Positions 43,175 to 52,085 of a DNA stretch of 64,000 bases are shown here, in pieces. Position 1 is the stretch's first letter; the number at the start of each line of letters is the position of its first letter. The notes under the pieces were generated by a model, which saw nothing but the letters and a program-made list of their open reading frames with translations, did no database searches and was not told the origin of the DNA. A program made the translations under genes and the position numbers. The stretch lies in the NCBI RefSeq assembly GCF_024346135.1, contig NZ_JAGQCJ010000005.1, positions 62,001-126,000 on the forward strand, written 5' to 3'. The stretch comes from Cyanobium sp. CH-040. Its GTDB lineage: Bacteria > Cyanobacteriota > Cyanobacteriia > PCC-6307 > Cyanobiaceae.

Positions 43175-44182
43175 ATGAGCCCCTCCGCAGCGGCGCCAGC
43201 GGCACCACCCCGGCAGCAGGGGTTGCATGCCCTGGGCCCTTTCCCCCTCAGCTGCGGCCGCACCATCACCGACGCCCGGGTGAGCTACCTGCGCATCGGC
43301 GCGCTCAACGCCGAGGGCAGCAACCTGATCCTGGTGCCCAGCTCCTACGGCGCCCGGGTGGAGGACCTGGCCTGGCTGGCCGGGCCGGTGTTCGATCCGC
43401 AGCGCTGGTGCGTGCTGATCGCCGGCATGTTCGGCAACGGCGCCTCCAGCAGCCCCAGCCACGGCGCCATGGGCCTGGCGGAGCAGGGCTGGGTGGTGGA
43501 TCAGCGCGACAACGTGGCCGCCCAGCGGCGGCTGCTGGCGGAGCTGTTCGGGGTGGAACGGCCGGCGCTGGTGTACGGCTGGTCGATGGGGGCCCAGCAG
43601 GCCTACCGCTGGGCGGTGGACCATCCCGAGGCGGTGGCGCGCATCTGCTGCGTGTGCGGCACGGCGCGCACCTCCCCCCACAACCGCCTGTTCCTGCTCA
43701 GCCTGCGCCAGGCCCTCACCGCCGACCGGCACTGGACGGGAAGCGGCTTCAGCGCACCGCCGGAGCAGGGGCTGCTCACCTACGCCCTGATCTACGCCAG
43801 CTGGGCCGCCAGCCAGCCCTTCTTCCGCACCATCGCCGAACCGGTGGAGGAGCACGTGCGCCAGCAGTGGCTGCCCCACTACCAGCGCCACGACCCGCGC
43901 GACCTGATCGCCATGCTCGACACCTGGCTGGCCCACGACGTGGCCGACGGCGGCGACCTGACCGCGACCCTGGGGCAGGTGCGGGCCCGCACCGCCGTGG
44001 TGGCCGGCAGCCACGACCTCTACTTCCCCCCCGCCGACCTGGAGGCCGACGCCAGAGCCATCCCGGGGGCGAGCTTCCACCGGATCGAATCCGAGCTCGG
44101 CCACCGGGCCGGCAACCCCCACAGCAGCGCGCCGGAGCAGGAGCAGCTGCGGAGCATCGCAGAGCAGCTGCTGGCCAGCTGA
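43175..44182 (+). CDS. Alpha/beta hydrolase of the MetX (homoserine acetyltransferase) fold
   Basis: A 335-residue hydrolase-fold protein with nucleophile elbow VYGWSMGAQQAYRWAV (Ser near residue 141), LVPSSYGARVEDLAWLAG, MFGNGASSSPS, and a late Asp/His pair AGSHDLYFPP and ESELGHRAGNP. MetX-like members acylate homoserine, but similar proteins near GlnT-type synthetases act as amide or ester hydrolases of unknown substrate. It is located between a desaturase and glnT on the same strand. Confidence 0.8.
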   Translation: MSPSAAAPAAPPRQQGLHALGPFPLSCGRTITDARVSYLRIGALNAEGSNLILVPSSYGARVEDLAWLAGPVFDPQRWCVLIAGMFGNGASSSPSHGAMGLAEQGWVVDQRDNVAAQRRLLAELFGVERPALVYGWSMGAQQAYRWAVDHPEAVARICCVCGTARTSPHNRLFLLSLRQALTADRHWTGSGFSAPPEQGLLTYALIYASWAASQPFFRTIAEPVEEHVRQQWLPHYQRHDPRDLIAMLDTWLAHDVADGGDLTATLGQVRARTAVVAGSHDLYFPPADLEADARAIPGASFHRIESELGHRAGNPHSSAPEQEQLRSIAEQLLAS

Positions 44183-44251
44183 TCACGCCATCCCTCCATC
44201 CGCTACCCCTTCACTCCACCACCGTCGCCCCATCCCCCCATCCACCCCGCC

Positions 44252-45583
44252 ATGACCGATCTCGCCAGCCAGGCCCGCGAGCTGCAGCTGAGGTTCCTGC
44301 TGATCTCCTTCACCGACCTGTTCGGCATCCAGCGGGCCAAGCTCGTGCCCGCTTCGGCGATTGCGGCCATGGCCCGCGACGGGGCCGGGTTCGCCGGCTT
44401 CGCCGCCTGGCTGGATCTGTCTCCCGCCGACGGCGACGTGATGGCGATCCCCGATCCCGCCAGCCTCACTCCCCTGCCCTGGCAGCCGGAGGTGGGCTGG
44501 GTGGCGGCCGAGCTGGTGCTGGCCGGCACACCGATGGCCCAGTGTCCGCGCCGCCTGCTGCGAACCCAGCTGGAGCGGGCGGCGTCCCTGGGCTACGAGC
44601 TGCGCAGCGGCGTGGAGGCCGAGTTCTTCCTGCTGGGGGCCGACGGCGGCGGCATCGCCGATCCGGCCGACCACCAGGAGAAACCCTGCTACGACCAGCT
44701 GGCGCTGATGCGCCGTTACGGCCTGATCGGGCCGCTGCTGGAGGCGATGGAGCAGCTGGGCTGGGGGCCGTACCAGGCCGACCACGAAGACGCCAACGGC
44801 CAGTTCGAGGTGAACTGGACCTTCGCCCACGCCCTCACCACCGCCGACCGCCACGCCTTCTTCAAGGTGATGGTGAAGACGCTGGCGGAACAGCAGGGCC
44901 TCAAGGCCAGCTTCATGGCCAAGCCCTTCGCCGAACGCACCGGCAACGGCTGCCACACCCATCTCTCCCTCTGGGGCACGCCGGGCAACGCCAGCGCCGG
45001 CACCAGCGGCGCCCAGACCAACCTGTTCCACGATCCCGCCGGCGAGCTGGGGCTCTCGGTGTTGGCCTACCAGTTCCTGGCGGGCCTGCTGGAGCACGCC
45101 CCGGCCCTGTGCGCCCTCACCAACCCCACGGTGAACAGCTACCGGCGCCTGGCGGCGCCGCCCACCACCTCCGGCGCCACCTGGAGCCCGGCGGGCATCA
45201 GCTACAGCGGCAACAACCGCACCCACATGCTGCGCATCCCCGACGACCAGCGGCTGGAGCTGCGGTTGCCGGACGGTTCGGCCCATCCCTACCTGCTCCA
45301 GGCCGGCATCCTGGCGGCGGGCCTCGACGGCATCGAACGCCAGCTGCAACCCGGCCCGCGCCGGGACAACGACAACTACGCCGCCCCGCTCGCGCCCGAC
45401 ATCTGCCCGCGGCTGCCGGCCGATCTGGGTGAAGCGCTGGATGCCTTCGACGGCGACAGCCGCCTGCGGGCGGCCCTGGGGGAGGAGTTCTGCCAGGCCT
45501 ACGGCCGCCCGCGTCGCCGCCAATGGCTGCGCGACCGGGGCGACATCAGCGACGCGGAGCGGCTGGCGTGTCTGGATTGTTGA
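44252..45583 (+). CDS. glnT: GlnT-type (type III) glutamine synthetase family ligase
   Basis: Makes a gamma-glutamyl amide from glutamate, ATP and an amine, normally ammonium. The 443-residue protein has the GS metal glutamates in SGVEAEFFLL and DANGQFEVNW, the GNGCHTHLSLW segment replacing the usual GSGMHVHQS, NPTVNSYRRL, and SYSGNNRTHMLRIP. It is additional to whatever main GlnA exists elsewhere. Nearness to the guanidine operon suggests it may capture ammonium released there; gamma-glutamylmethylamide synthesis is an alternative. Confidence 0.85.
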   Translation: MTDLASQARELQLRFLLISFTDLFGIQRAKLVPASAIAAMARDGAGFAGFAAWLDLSPADGDVMAIPDPASLTPLPWQPEVGWVAAELVLAGTPMAQCPRRLLRTQLERAASLGYELRSGVEAEFFLLGADGGGIADPADHQEKPCYDQLALMRRYGLIGPLLEAMEQLGWGPYQADHEDANGQFEVNWTFAHALTTADRHAFFKVMVKTLAEQQGLKASFMAKPFAERTGNGCHTHLSLWGTPGNASAGTSGAQTNLFHDPAGELGLSVLAYQFLAGLLEHAPALCALTNPTVNSYRRLAAPPTTSGATWSPAGISYSGNNRTHMLRIPDDQRLELRLPDGSAHPYLLQAGILAAGLDGIERQLQPGPRRDNDNYAAPLAPDICPRLPADLGEALDAFDGDSRLRAALGEEFCQAYGRPRRRQWLRDRGDISDAERLACLDC

Positions 45584-45636
45584 ACGGGAGCCTGCAAGCG
45601 TGGCAACGCTGAACCGTAGCCGTGGCGGAGGTTGGG

Positions 45637-46608
45637 ATGACCCAGCAAACCAAGTCTCCCGGCCTGATCCAGCGCTACCGGGAAAAGCTCCAGACCCGCC
45701 ACTACGCCCGGCGCACAGTGAAGACCTACGAGCTATGGCTGCGGCGCTTTCTGCGGTTTCACGGCATGCGGCATCCCCGCGACATGGGCAGCGCCGAGGT
45801 GAACGCCTTCCTCACCCATCTGGCAGTGGACCTGAAAGTGAGCGCTTCCACCCAGAACCAGGCATTGGCGTCGCTGCTGTTTCTCTACCGCGAGCTGCTG
45901 GAACGGGACCTGGAGCTGGAGGGTGTAGTGCGGGCGCGGACACGACGACGGCTCCCAGTGGTGCTCAGCGAGGCCGAAGTCCAAACGGTGCGTGATCGCC
46001 TGGAGGGGCAGCCAGCGCTGGTGGTGGGGCTCCTGTATGGCAGCGGTCTGCGCCTGATGGAGGCCCTGCGGCTGCGCGTGAAGGATCTGCATTTCGAGCG
46101 GCGTGAGCTGACCGTACGGGATGGAAAAGGCGGCAAGGACAGACTCACCCTGCTTCCCCAGAGCCTGGTAGCAGAGTTGCAGCGACATCTGCTGGGTGTG
46201 CGGCGCCTGCATCAAGCGGATCTGACTGCAGGGTGGGGCCGGGTGCTGATGCCCAATGCCCTCGCCAGGAAATATCCAAATGCCGATCGAGAATGGGCCT
46301 GGCAGTGGGTGTTTCCACAGGAACATCGCTAGCACGATGGAGCATCAGGGATCCAGGGACGCCACCATCTGGATCCGAGCATCGTGCAGAAAGCCGTGAA
46401 GCGGGCGGTGACTGAGGCTGGGGTGACCAAGTCAGCCAGCTGCCATACCTTTCGCCATTCGTTTGCCACCCACCTACTGGAACGCGGCCAGGACATCCGC
46501 ACGATCCAGGAACTTCTGGGCCATCAGGATGTAAGCACCACCATGATCTACACCCATGTGCTGAACCGCGGGCCGCTGGGGGTCCGCAGCCCTGCGGACC
46601 TTGTGTAA
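45637..46608 (+). pseudogene. intI: Integron integrase IntI, interrupted by one in-frame TAG
   Basis: Tyrosine recombinase for cassette capture. The N-terminal part has the SAM-like domain (ARRTVKTYELWLRRFLRFHG) and catalytic Arg in GSGLRLMEALRLR and Lys in DGKGGKDR. The IntI-specific patch LARKYPNADREWAWQWVFPQ follows, then TAG at 46330-46332. Translation in the same frame continues with [20 protein letters not shown], the [12 protein letters not shown] box and catalytic Tyr in [13 protein letters not shown]-to-TAG change at a usually-Trp position is the simplest explanation. GGAGG lies before the ATG at 45637. Confidence 0.9.
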
Positions 46609-46692
46609 CACCACGAACAGTTGGTTTGCGGACCCGTGAACCACAGCTAGATTTGCGAAGGTTGATCCTGAAATCACTTGCCACAACAGGTG

Positions 46693-46711
46693 GCTCGCGC
46701 ATTAAGCGAGC
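46693..46711 (+). terminator. Hairpin downstream of intI
   Basis: A perfect GCTCGC / GCGAGC stem with 7-base loop GCATTAA lies 84 bases after the integrase frame and ahead of the first cassette. No U-tract follows, so it may be a terminator, part of attI, or leftover cassette DNA. Confidence 0.3.
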
Positions 46712-46774
46712 TTCTCCCGCCTTGGTTACCGGAAAGCGAAGGGCTGATGGAGGTGGTTCACAGAACCCTCCAAT

Positions 46775-46786
46775 GACTTGTTAGGC
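46775..46786 (+). other. Integron insertion core site (attI or attC R-prime half)
   Basis: GACTTGTTAGGC ends with the canonical GTTRRRY core (GTTAGGC at 46780-46786), 13 bases before the KAP ATG. It is the exact reverse complement of GCCTAACAAGTC at the truncated attC (49946). That makes it more like the right half of an attC than a classical attI. It marks the left border of the first cassette. Confidence 0.7.
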
Positions 46787-46799
46787 AGATCGGAAGGCT

Positions 46800-48959
46800 A
46801 TGGGCTGGATACGACGCTGGTTTCGACGAGAAAGCACCGAGACGGTGGATGACGTCTCCGGGATGGAGCGCATGCCTCAGATCGCAGGCAACGCAGCCAA
46901 GGTCACCGCAGACAATCCAATTACCAGGCCGGAAGACGACGCGCTTGGGCGCACTAAACTCGCACAATCATTCGCGGAGCAGGTTCTCGCCCTTGATTCA
47001 ACCGAAGGCGTTGTTGTGGGAGTCCTAGGGCCTTGGGGTTCCGGCAAAACATCCTTCGTCAATCTTGCTCACAAACGACTGAGGCAGGCAGGCGTTACGG
47101 TACTTGAATTCAACCCTTGGATGTTTAGCGGTGCGGATCAGCTTGTTCAGGCTTTCTTCGTAGAACTCTCTGCTCAGCTAAAGCTGCAACGAGATCTCGC
47201 CGAGATCGGCAAGCTTGTCGAGGACTATGGTGAAACCTTCTCCGGCCTTGCGTGGCTACCGCTTGTAGGCCCGTGGATCGAGCGCGGTCGAGCAGCAAGC
47301 AAGATTCTGGCTAAGCTACTGCAACGGAAGAAAGAGGGCATTCGGGGTCGCCAGTCAAAGGTCCGCGATGCTCTTTCTAAGCTTCCGAACCCAATCGTAG
47401 TGGTCCTAGATGACATCGACCGGCTAACCACGCCTGAAATCAGGGATGTATTCAAGTTGGTACGGCTTACGGCCAACTTCCCCAATGTTATCTATTTGTT
47501 GGCGTTCGATCGCATTAGGGTCGAGCAGGCCCTCGCCGAACAAGGAATACCAGGGCGCGACTACCTTGAGAAGATTTTACAGATAGGCATCGACCTGCCA
47601 GCCGTGCCTGCAGATGTACTGAACTCGCAGATCTTCGCAGCAATCGATAAAGCACTCGGCAGCATTCAGAACCCAGGGAATTTCGATCCGGAAGTGTGGC
47701 CGGATGTGTTTATTGAGGTCGTTCGACCTCTTATCCGAAACATGCGGGACGTTCGGCGATATTCGGCCGCAATTCATGGGACAGTGCTCGACTTGGGCGG
47801 ACAGGTTGCTCTTGTTGATGTATTAGCGCTTGAGGCAATTCGCGTATTTCTCCCTGACGTATTCCGCAATCTGCACTCTACCGTTGACGGACTCACAAAT
47901 ACCTCGGATGGCTATGGCCACCGGGGAGACCTACCCCACCTTAAGCAACAGATCGAGGTGCTAATCAAGGCCGCCGGCGACCGTGTAGAGGTCGTGCGAG
48001 ACTTAGTTCAACGACTGTTTCCCGCGGGCCAGCGGCACTTGGGCGGCACTCACTTCGGCGGCGATTGGAAGAACCGGTGGCTTCGGGAACGACGAGTGGC
48101 GCATGAAGATGTTTTGCGCTTCTATCTAGAGCGGGTCATGGGCGAGCGACTTCAGTCCTTTGCGGAAGCTGAGAACGCATGGACACGCATGACTGATCGG
48201 ACTGCCTTCGAAACCTATCTCCACTCCCTGCCAGTTGAACGACTGCAGGACGTTATTTCATCGCTCGAAGTATATGAAGACCAGTTCGGCCCCGAGCATG
48301 TAGTTCCGGCTACGATCGTGCTCCTCAATCTTCTACCAAGCCTTCCCGAGCGCCAGCGCGGGATGTTCGATCTAGATACACGATTGGTTGTTGGGAGAGT
48401 TGTTTATCGCCTCGTGCGATCACTGAAGGACCCTCAAGCGGTGGAGGCAGCGGTTCGCGAGATACTTCCTCACGTTGCGTCTTTGTCATCAAGGCTTGAG
48501 CTAATTACGGACGTCGGATATAGAGAGGGCGCAGGGCACAAACTTGTGTCCGAGACAGCTGCGAAAAGCCTGGAAAAGGAGTGGCGTGATGCAGTTCGCG
48601 CTAGCGACGCGGATACTCTGGCGCGGGAAACGGATCTTCTCCGAATTCTCATTATTACCAAGAGGGGTGCTGGGCTTGAAGAGCCTGCGTTCACGGTTCC
48701 TGGCTCGGTGGCAGTCACACAGGCGCTCCTGAAAGCGGCCCGGAGCGAAGTACGAAGTCAATCAATGGGCAGCCGGGTAGTTCGCCGCAAGCCACGGCTC
48801 GCCTGGGATGCATTGATCGAAGTATGCGGTAACGAGATTGCGCTTCGCCAGCGTATCGAAGCACTTAAGGCATCCAGGCCGGAGAACATCGGCGACTTGC
48901 TTGAACTCGCGGACAAATACCTCTCGGGATGGCGACCTAAGGACTTCGGCGATGACTAG
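46800..48959 (+). CDS. KAP-family P-loop NTPase, integron cassette gene
   Basis: A 719-residue intact protein with Walker A GPWGSGKT (77-84), the KAP-typical FNPWMFSGADQL just after, and Walker B VVVLDDIDRLT (near 201-210). A long helical C-terminal half follows. The two membrane segments inserted in some KAP members are weak here (SGLAWLPLVGPWIE). KAP NTPases occur in candidate antiphage systems. It occupies one cassette between the core site at 46780 and a full attC at 48975, and its lower GC marks foreign origin. A defence role is inferred. Confidence 0.85.
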   Translation: MGWIRRWFRRESTETVDDVSGMERMPQIAGNAAKVTADNPITRPEDDALGRTKLAQSFAEQVLALDSTEGVVVGVLGPWGSGKTSFVNLAHKRLRQAGVTVLEFNPWMFSGADQLVQAFFVELSAQLKLQRDLAEIGKLVEDYGETFSGLAWLPLVGPWIERGRAASKILAKLLQRKKEGIRGRQSKVRDALSKLPNPIVVVLDDIDRLTTPEIRDVFKLVRLTANFPNVIYLLAFDRIRVEQALAEQGIPGRDYLEKILQIGIDLPAVPADVLNSQIFAAIDKALGSIQNPGNFDPEVWPDVFIEVVRPLIRNMRDVRRYSAAIHGTVLDLGGQVALVDVLALEAIRVFLPDVFRNLHSTVDGLTNTSDGYGHRGDLPHLKQQIEVLIKAAGDRVEVVRDLVQRLFPAGQRHLGGTHFGGDWKNRWLRERRVAHEDVLRFYLERVMGERLQSFAEAENAWTRMTDRTAFETYLHSLPVERLQDVISSLEVYEDQFGPEHVVPATIVLLNLLPSLPERQRGMFDLDTRLVVGRVVYRLVRSLKDPQAVEAAVREILPHVASLSSRLELITDVGYREGAGHKLVSETAAKSLEKEWRDAVRASDADTLARETDLLRILIITKRGAGLEEPAFTVPGSVAVTQALLKAARSEVRSQSMGSRVVRRKPRLAWDALIEVCGNEIALRQRIEALKASRPENIGDLLELADKYLSGWRPKDFGDD

Positions 48960-48974
48960 GTTCAGGACGGAGTT

Positions 48975-49037
48975 GCCTAACAACCGCATGCAGCCGACGC
49001 GCAGAAGGCAGCGCGCGGCAGATGCCGGACGTTAGGC
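48975..49037 (+). repeat. Complete attC recombination site
   Basis: 63 bases bounded by GCCTAAC (48975-48981) and GTTAGGC (49031-49037), exact complements. The inner arms GCCGACGCGC (48993) and GCGCGCGGC (49011) pair around an 8-base loop, leaving one unpaired A, the type of extrahelical base by which integrases recognise the bottom strand. It follows the KAP stop by 15 bases. Confidence 0.9.
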
Positions 49038-49048
49038 CCACATAAAGC

Positions 49049-49926
49049 ATGAGCATCGCAGGCGGCACAATGACTTTACGAGCCCCCACAATTCCTTGCG
49101 CACCGAGATCAATTCAAAAGGGCACGCCACTTAAGGTATTGCTCGACTAAGAGGCCGTCGAGTGCTTGGCTCAAAATATCCTATACGTTCACAACGCATT
49201 TGATGTCAAAGGATTCCGCGAGTCCGCATTAACAGACATTGAGCAGCTTGAATTGATGCAGAGAGGCCAGCAAATCGCTAAAGCCCTGCATCAGTTTCTT
49301 CCTAGAGGTTATTCAGAGGCGATTGATATCATTATTGCGTCACTCACACCCGCACAAACAGAAGCAGAGGAATTCTGGCTGGCAGGGTTTTTCTATCTGC
49401 CGCACAGCTTCTTCATTTCTGAATACGGGCAAGAAATTGAATACAACAGCGGCAAAGACCCGTTTGAAGCATCAATGGGGGCATTGTACGCATTAACCTC
49501 ACGCTTCACGCCTGAGTTTGCAATCGCACGTTTCTCATCCATCAGCAAGAGCGCACGCTGACAAAGGTCTCAGATTGGTTAAATGACCCCAACCCTCATG
49601 TAAGGCGACTTTGCGTCGAGGGCACGCGTCCAAGATTGCCATGGGGAAAGCGCATTCCTTCGCTTATCACCAATCCGCAACCAACATTACACTTGCTGGA
49701 AACTCTAAAGAACGATAAATCTCTCTATGTTCGCCGCAGCGTCGCCAATCATCTTGGGGACATCGCAAAAGACCATCCAGAAGTAGCATTTTCCATATGT
49801 GAACGCTGGTTGAAGGAGGATCCATCCAAGGATTTACAGTGGCTTATTCGCCATGCAGTTCGTCATCCCGCTAAGAAGGGTGACGCATGGGCGCTAGAAA
49901 TCCGTCTAGCAGCACAAGGCGACTAG
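49049..49926 (+). pseudogene. AlkD-like DNA alkylation repair gene, disabled by a stop and a frameshift
   Basis: HEAT-repeat DNA glycosylase family. The frame from ATG 49049 (MSIAGGTMTLRAP) gives TPLKVLLD, then an in-frame TAA at 49148-49150, then EAVECLAQNILYVHNAFD. Near 49519 one base is missing: reading moves from frame TPEFAIA to FLIHQQERTLTKVSDWL and on to PNPHVRRLCVEGTRPRLPW and DKSLYVRRSVANHLGD. Joined, the product is a full-length AlkD-type protein. It is the second cassette, AT-richer than its surroundings. Confidence 0.85.
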
Positions 49927-49945
49927 TTTCATGGGATATATCTTG

Positions 49946-49975
49946 GCCTAACAAGTCCATCAAGTGGAACGGCCT
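49946..49975 (+). repeat. Truncated attC (left half only)
   Basis: GGCCTAACAAGTCCATCAAG begins at 49945, 19 bases after the AlkD-like frame, and shows the R'' and L'' half of an attC. No GTTAGGC partner occurs before the next gene at 50051. Its first 12 bases (GCCTAACAAGTC) are the exact complement of the core at 46775. The right half has been lost, so this cassette probably cannot be excised. Confidence 0.75.
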
Positions 49976-50050
49976 CCTGAAAGAATCTGGCTCCAGCATA
50001 CAATCCCTGCCTGCCACTCGGGGCAGCCTTAGCCCTACTGGAGGGAAGAC

Positions 50051-50601
50051 ATGAGCTCGGAAGTAATCGTCTACATTGCAGCCAGTCTCGATGGCTACAT
50101 CGCTCACTCGGACGGGTCAATTGATTGGCTCGACATCACAGGACCTGAGGAAACCGAGCGAAACATGTCTGACTTCGTCGAGCTATTGAAGACCGTCGAC
50201 TGTCTCGTCATGGGTCGGATGACGTTCGATACGGTGAAGCAGTTCAGCCCTTGGCCGTACGGAGCGCTTCCAATCGTTGTCCTGAGCACTACTCTCAGCG
50301 AGACACCGCTGATTGAAGGGGCCAATATCCGGATCCGCTCGGCCCAACCGGCTGATCTGCTTCGCGACCTGGAGAGCGAGGGTCTTTCCAGAATCTACGT
50401 CGACGGAGGTGTACCATCCACGGTTTCTTGCGGGAAGGCCTGATCGACAGCATAACCGTCGCGACCGTGCCGATCCTTCTCGGTTCTGGCAGACCGCTCT
50501 TCCCAGAGACGGCACAAGAGTTGAAGCTCAAACTGGAGAGCAGCGTAGCCCTTGAATCCGGAATAGTGAAATCGACATACCGGCGGCAACCGAAGGTCTA
50601 G
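50051..50601 (+). pseudogene. DHFR/RibD-like reductase gene with a frameshift
   Basis: Dihydrofolate-reductase-fold protein of the YyaP/YwjB family. ATG 50051 reads VIVYIAASLDGYIA, GSIDWLD, VDCLVMGRMTFDTV and RIYVDGG. Near 50413 one base is missing (GTACCATC where GTAACCATC is expected), so the frame breaks. The other frame continues IHGFLREGLIDSITVATVPI and LLGSGRPLFPET to TAG at 50599. The full protein would be about 183 residues. No attC follows it before the phoH-like gene. Confidence 0.82.
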
Positions 50602-50628
50602 CAAGCTGATCGAACGGACGGAGATGAG

Positions 50629-52005
50629 TCACAGCAGATTCGCCGCCAGCTCCGCCAGCTCGCTGCGCTCGCCCCGCTGCAGCGTCACGTGGCCGGCCAG
50701 GGCCTGGCCCTTGAAGCGCTCCACCAGCCAGGTGAGGCCATTGCTCTCGGCATCCACGTAGGGATTATCGATCTGATAGGGGTCGCCGGTGAGCACGATC
50801 TTGGTGCCCTCGCCCACCCGGGTCACGATCGTCTTCACCTCGTGGGGGGTGAGGTTCTGGGCCTCGTCCACCACCATGTACTGCCCCGGGATCGAGCGGC
50901 CGCGGATGTAGCTGATCGCCTCCACCTCCAGCAGGCCCATGCCCTTGAGGTCGCTCCAGTTGCTGCGCGGCGGCCGGCTGCCGCCACGGGAACTCGTGCC
51001 CTTGTGGTGGTCGTCGCCGCCGAGCAGGAAATCGAGGTTGTCGATGATCGGCTGCATCCAGGGGCCCATCTTCTCCTCGATGTCGCCGGGCAGGAAGCCC
51101 AGTTCCTTGCCCAGGGAGATCACCGGCCGGGTCACCAGCATCCGCTCGTACAGCCGCTCCTCGGCCACCTGGTTGAGCCCGGCGGCCAGGGCCAGCAGGG
51201 TCTTGCCGGTGCCGGCCTTGCCCACCAGCGTCACCAGCTGCACGGCCGGATCCAGCAGCAGATCGAGGGCGAAGGTCTGCTCGCGGTTGCGGGCGTGGAT
51301 CCGCCCCAGCTTCACCTTCGACACCCGCTGCAGGGGCTGCAGCGTCGCGGTGGCGGCCTGGTAGCGGGCCAGCAGGGTGTGGCTGGGCTGGGCGCGGTCG
51401 ATCAGCGTCACCCCCTCATTGGCCTGCAGCGGCTGCTCCAGGTCCAACGGTTCCACGGGCAGGCCGGGCGGCTCCTTCACCCGGTCCATCTGCTCGGCGT
51501 TCACCCACACCTCGCGCACGCCCGGATAGAGATCGGCGATCGCCACCCGGTCGCTGGTGTAGTCCTGGGCGATCAGGCCCACCGCATCGGCCTTGATGCG
51601 CAGGTTGGTGTCCTTCGTCACCAGGATCACCGGCGGCTGATCGCCGATCACCGCCTGCAGCTGCTGCTGCTCCAGCGCCACCGCCAGGATGTTGTTGTCG
51701 CCGTTGCCGCCCTTCAGCTCCGGCGGCAGGGTGGTGAGGGTGTCGCTGCGGCAGAACACCACCTTGAGCACGCCACCCTGCTCGTCGATCTCCACCCCCT
51801 CGGCCAGGTTGCCCCGGCCGCGCAGCTCATCCAGCAGCCGCGACACCTCCCGGGCGTTGCGGCCCTTCTCGGCCGGATCGCGCTTGAAGCGGTCGATCTC
51901 CGCCACCACCTCGATGGGGATGACGATGTTGTTGTCCTCGAAGCGGGTGAGGGCGTCGGGATCGTGCAGCAGCACGTTGGTGTCGAGCACGAACGTCTTG
52001 CGCAT
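50629..52005 (-). CDS. PIN-PhoH fusion ATPase (PhoH-like, YlaK type)
   Basis: A 458-residue two-domain protein: an N-terminal PIN RNase (KTFVLDTNVLLHDP with Asp at 8, VIPIEVVAEIDRFK, DNNILAVAL, LVTKDTNLR) and a C-terminal PhoH ATPase. The ATPase has the P-loop TLVGKAGTGKTLLALAA near residue 265, VTRPVISLGKELGFLPGD and VVDEAQNLTP. Such fusions act as unwinding RNases. It converges on the integron's right end and is GC-rich core genome. Cellular target is unknown. Confidence 0.9.
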   Translation of the reverse strand: MRKTFVLDTNVLLHDPDALTRFEDNNIVIPIEVVAEIDRFKRDPAEKGRNAREVSRLLDELRGRGNLAEGVEIDEQGGVLKVVFCRSDTLTTLPPELKGGNGDNNILAVALEQQQLQAVIGDQPPVILVTKDTNLRIKADAVGLIAQDYTSDRVAIADLYPGVREVWVNAEQMDRVKEPPGLPVEPLDLEQPLQANEGVTLIDRAQPSHTLLARYQAATATLQPLQRVSKVKLGRIHARNREQTFALDLLLDPAVQLVTLVGKAGTGKTLLALAAGLNQVAEERLYERMLVTRPVISLGKELGFLPGDIEEKMGPWMQPIIDNLDFLLGGDDHHKGTSSRGGSRPPRSNWSDLKGMGLLEVEAISYIRGRSIPGQYMVVDEAQNLTPHEVKTIVTRVGEGTKIVLTGDPYQIDNPYVDAESNGLTWLVERFKGQALAGHVTLQRGERSELAELAANLL

Positions 52006-52085
52006 CGCGCCACCGGCCTCTGAAGTCGGGTGAGGCTAGGGCGACAGTCGGCGCCTACGCTCCGGCGGTTCGCGCCCCGTCGCAC

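Larger units (their letters stand above)
45637..50601 (+). mobile_element. Small decaying integron with three cassettes
   Basis: An integron integrase pseudogene is followed on the same strand by a recombination half-site, a KAP NTPase cassette, a full attC, an AlkD-like pseudogene, a truncated attC and a DHFR-like pseudogene. The cassettes are visibly more AT-rich than the flanking glnT and phoH-like genes. The orientation, with integrase reading toward the cassettes, is that of inverted integrons known from spirochetes and planctomycetes. The right end is not marked by a full attC. Confidence 0.85.

Noticed and set aside
48501-48761. Minus-strand frames inside the KAP cassette
   Set aside because: They lie wholly antisense to a motif-bearing gene and have no recognisable product.
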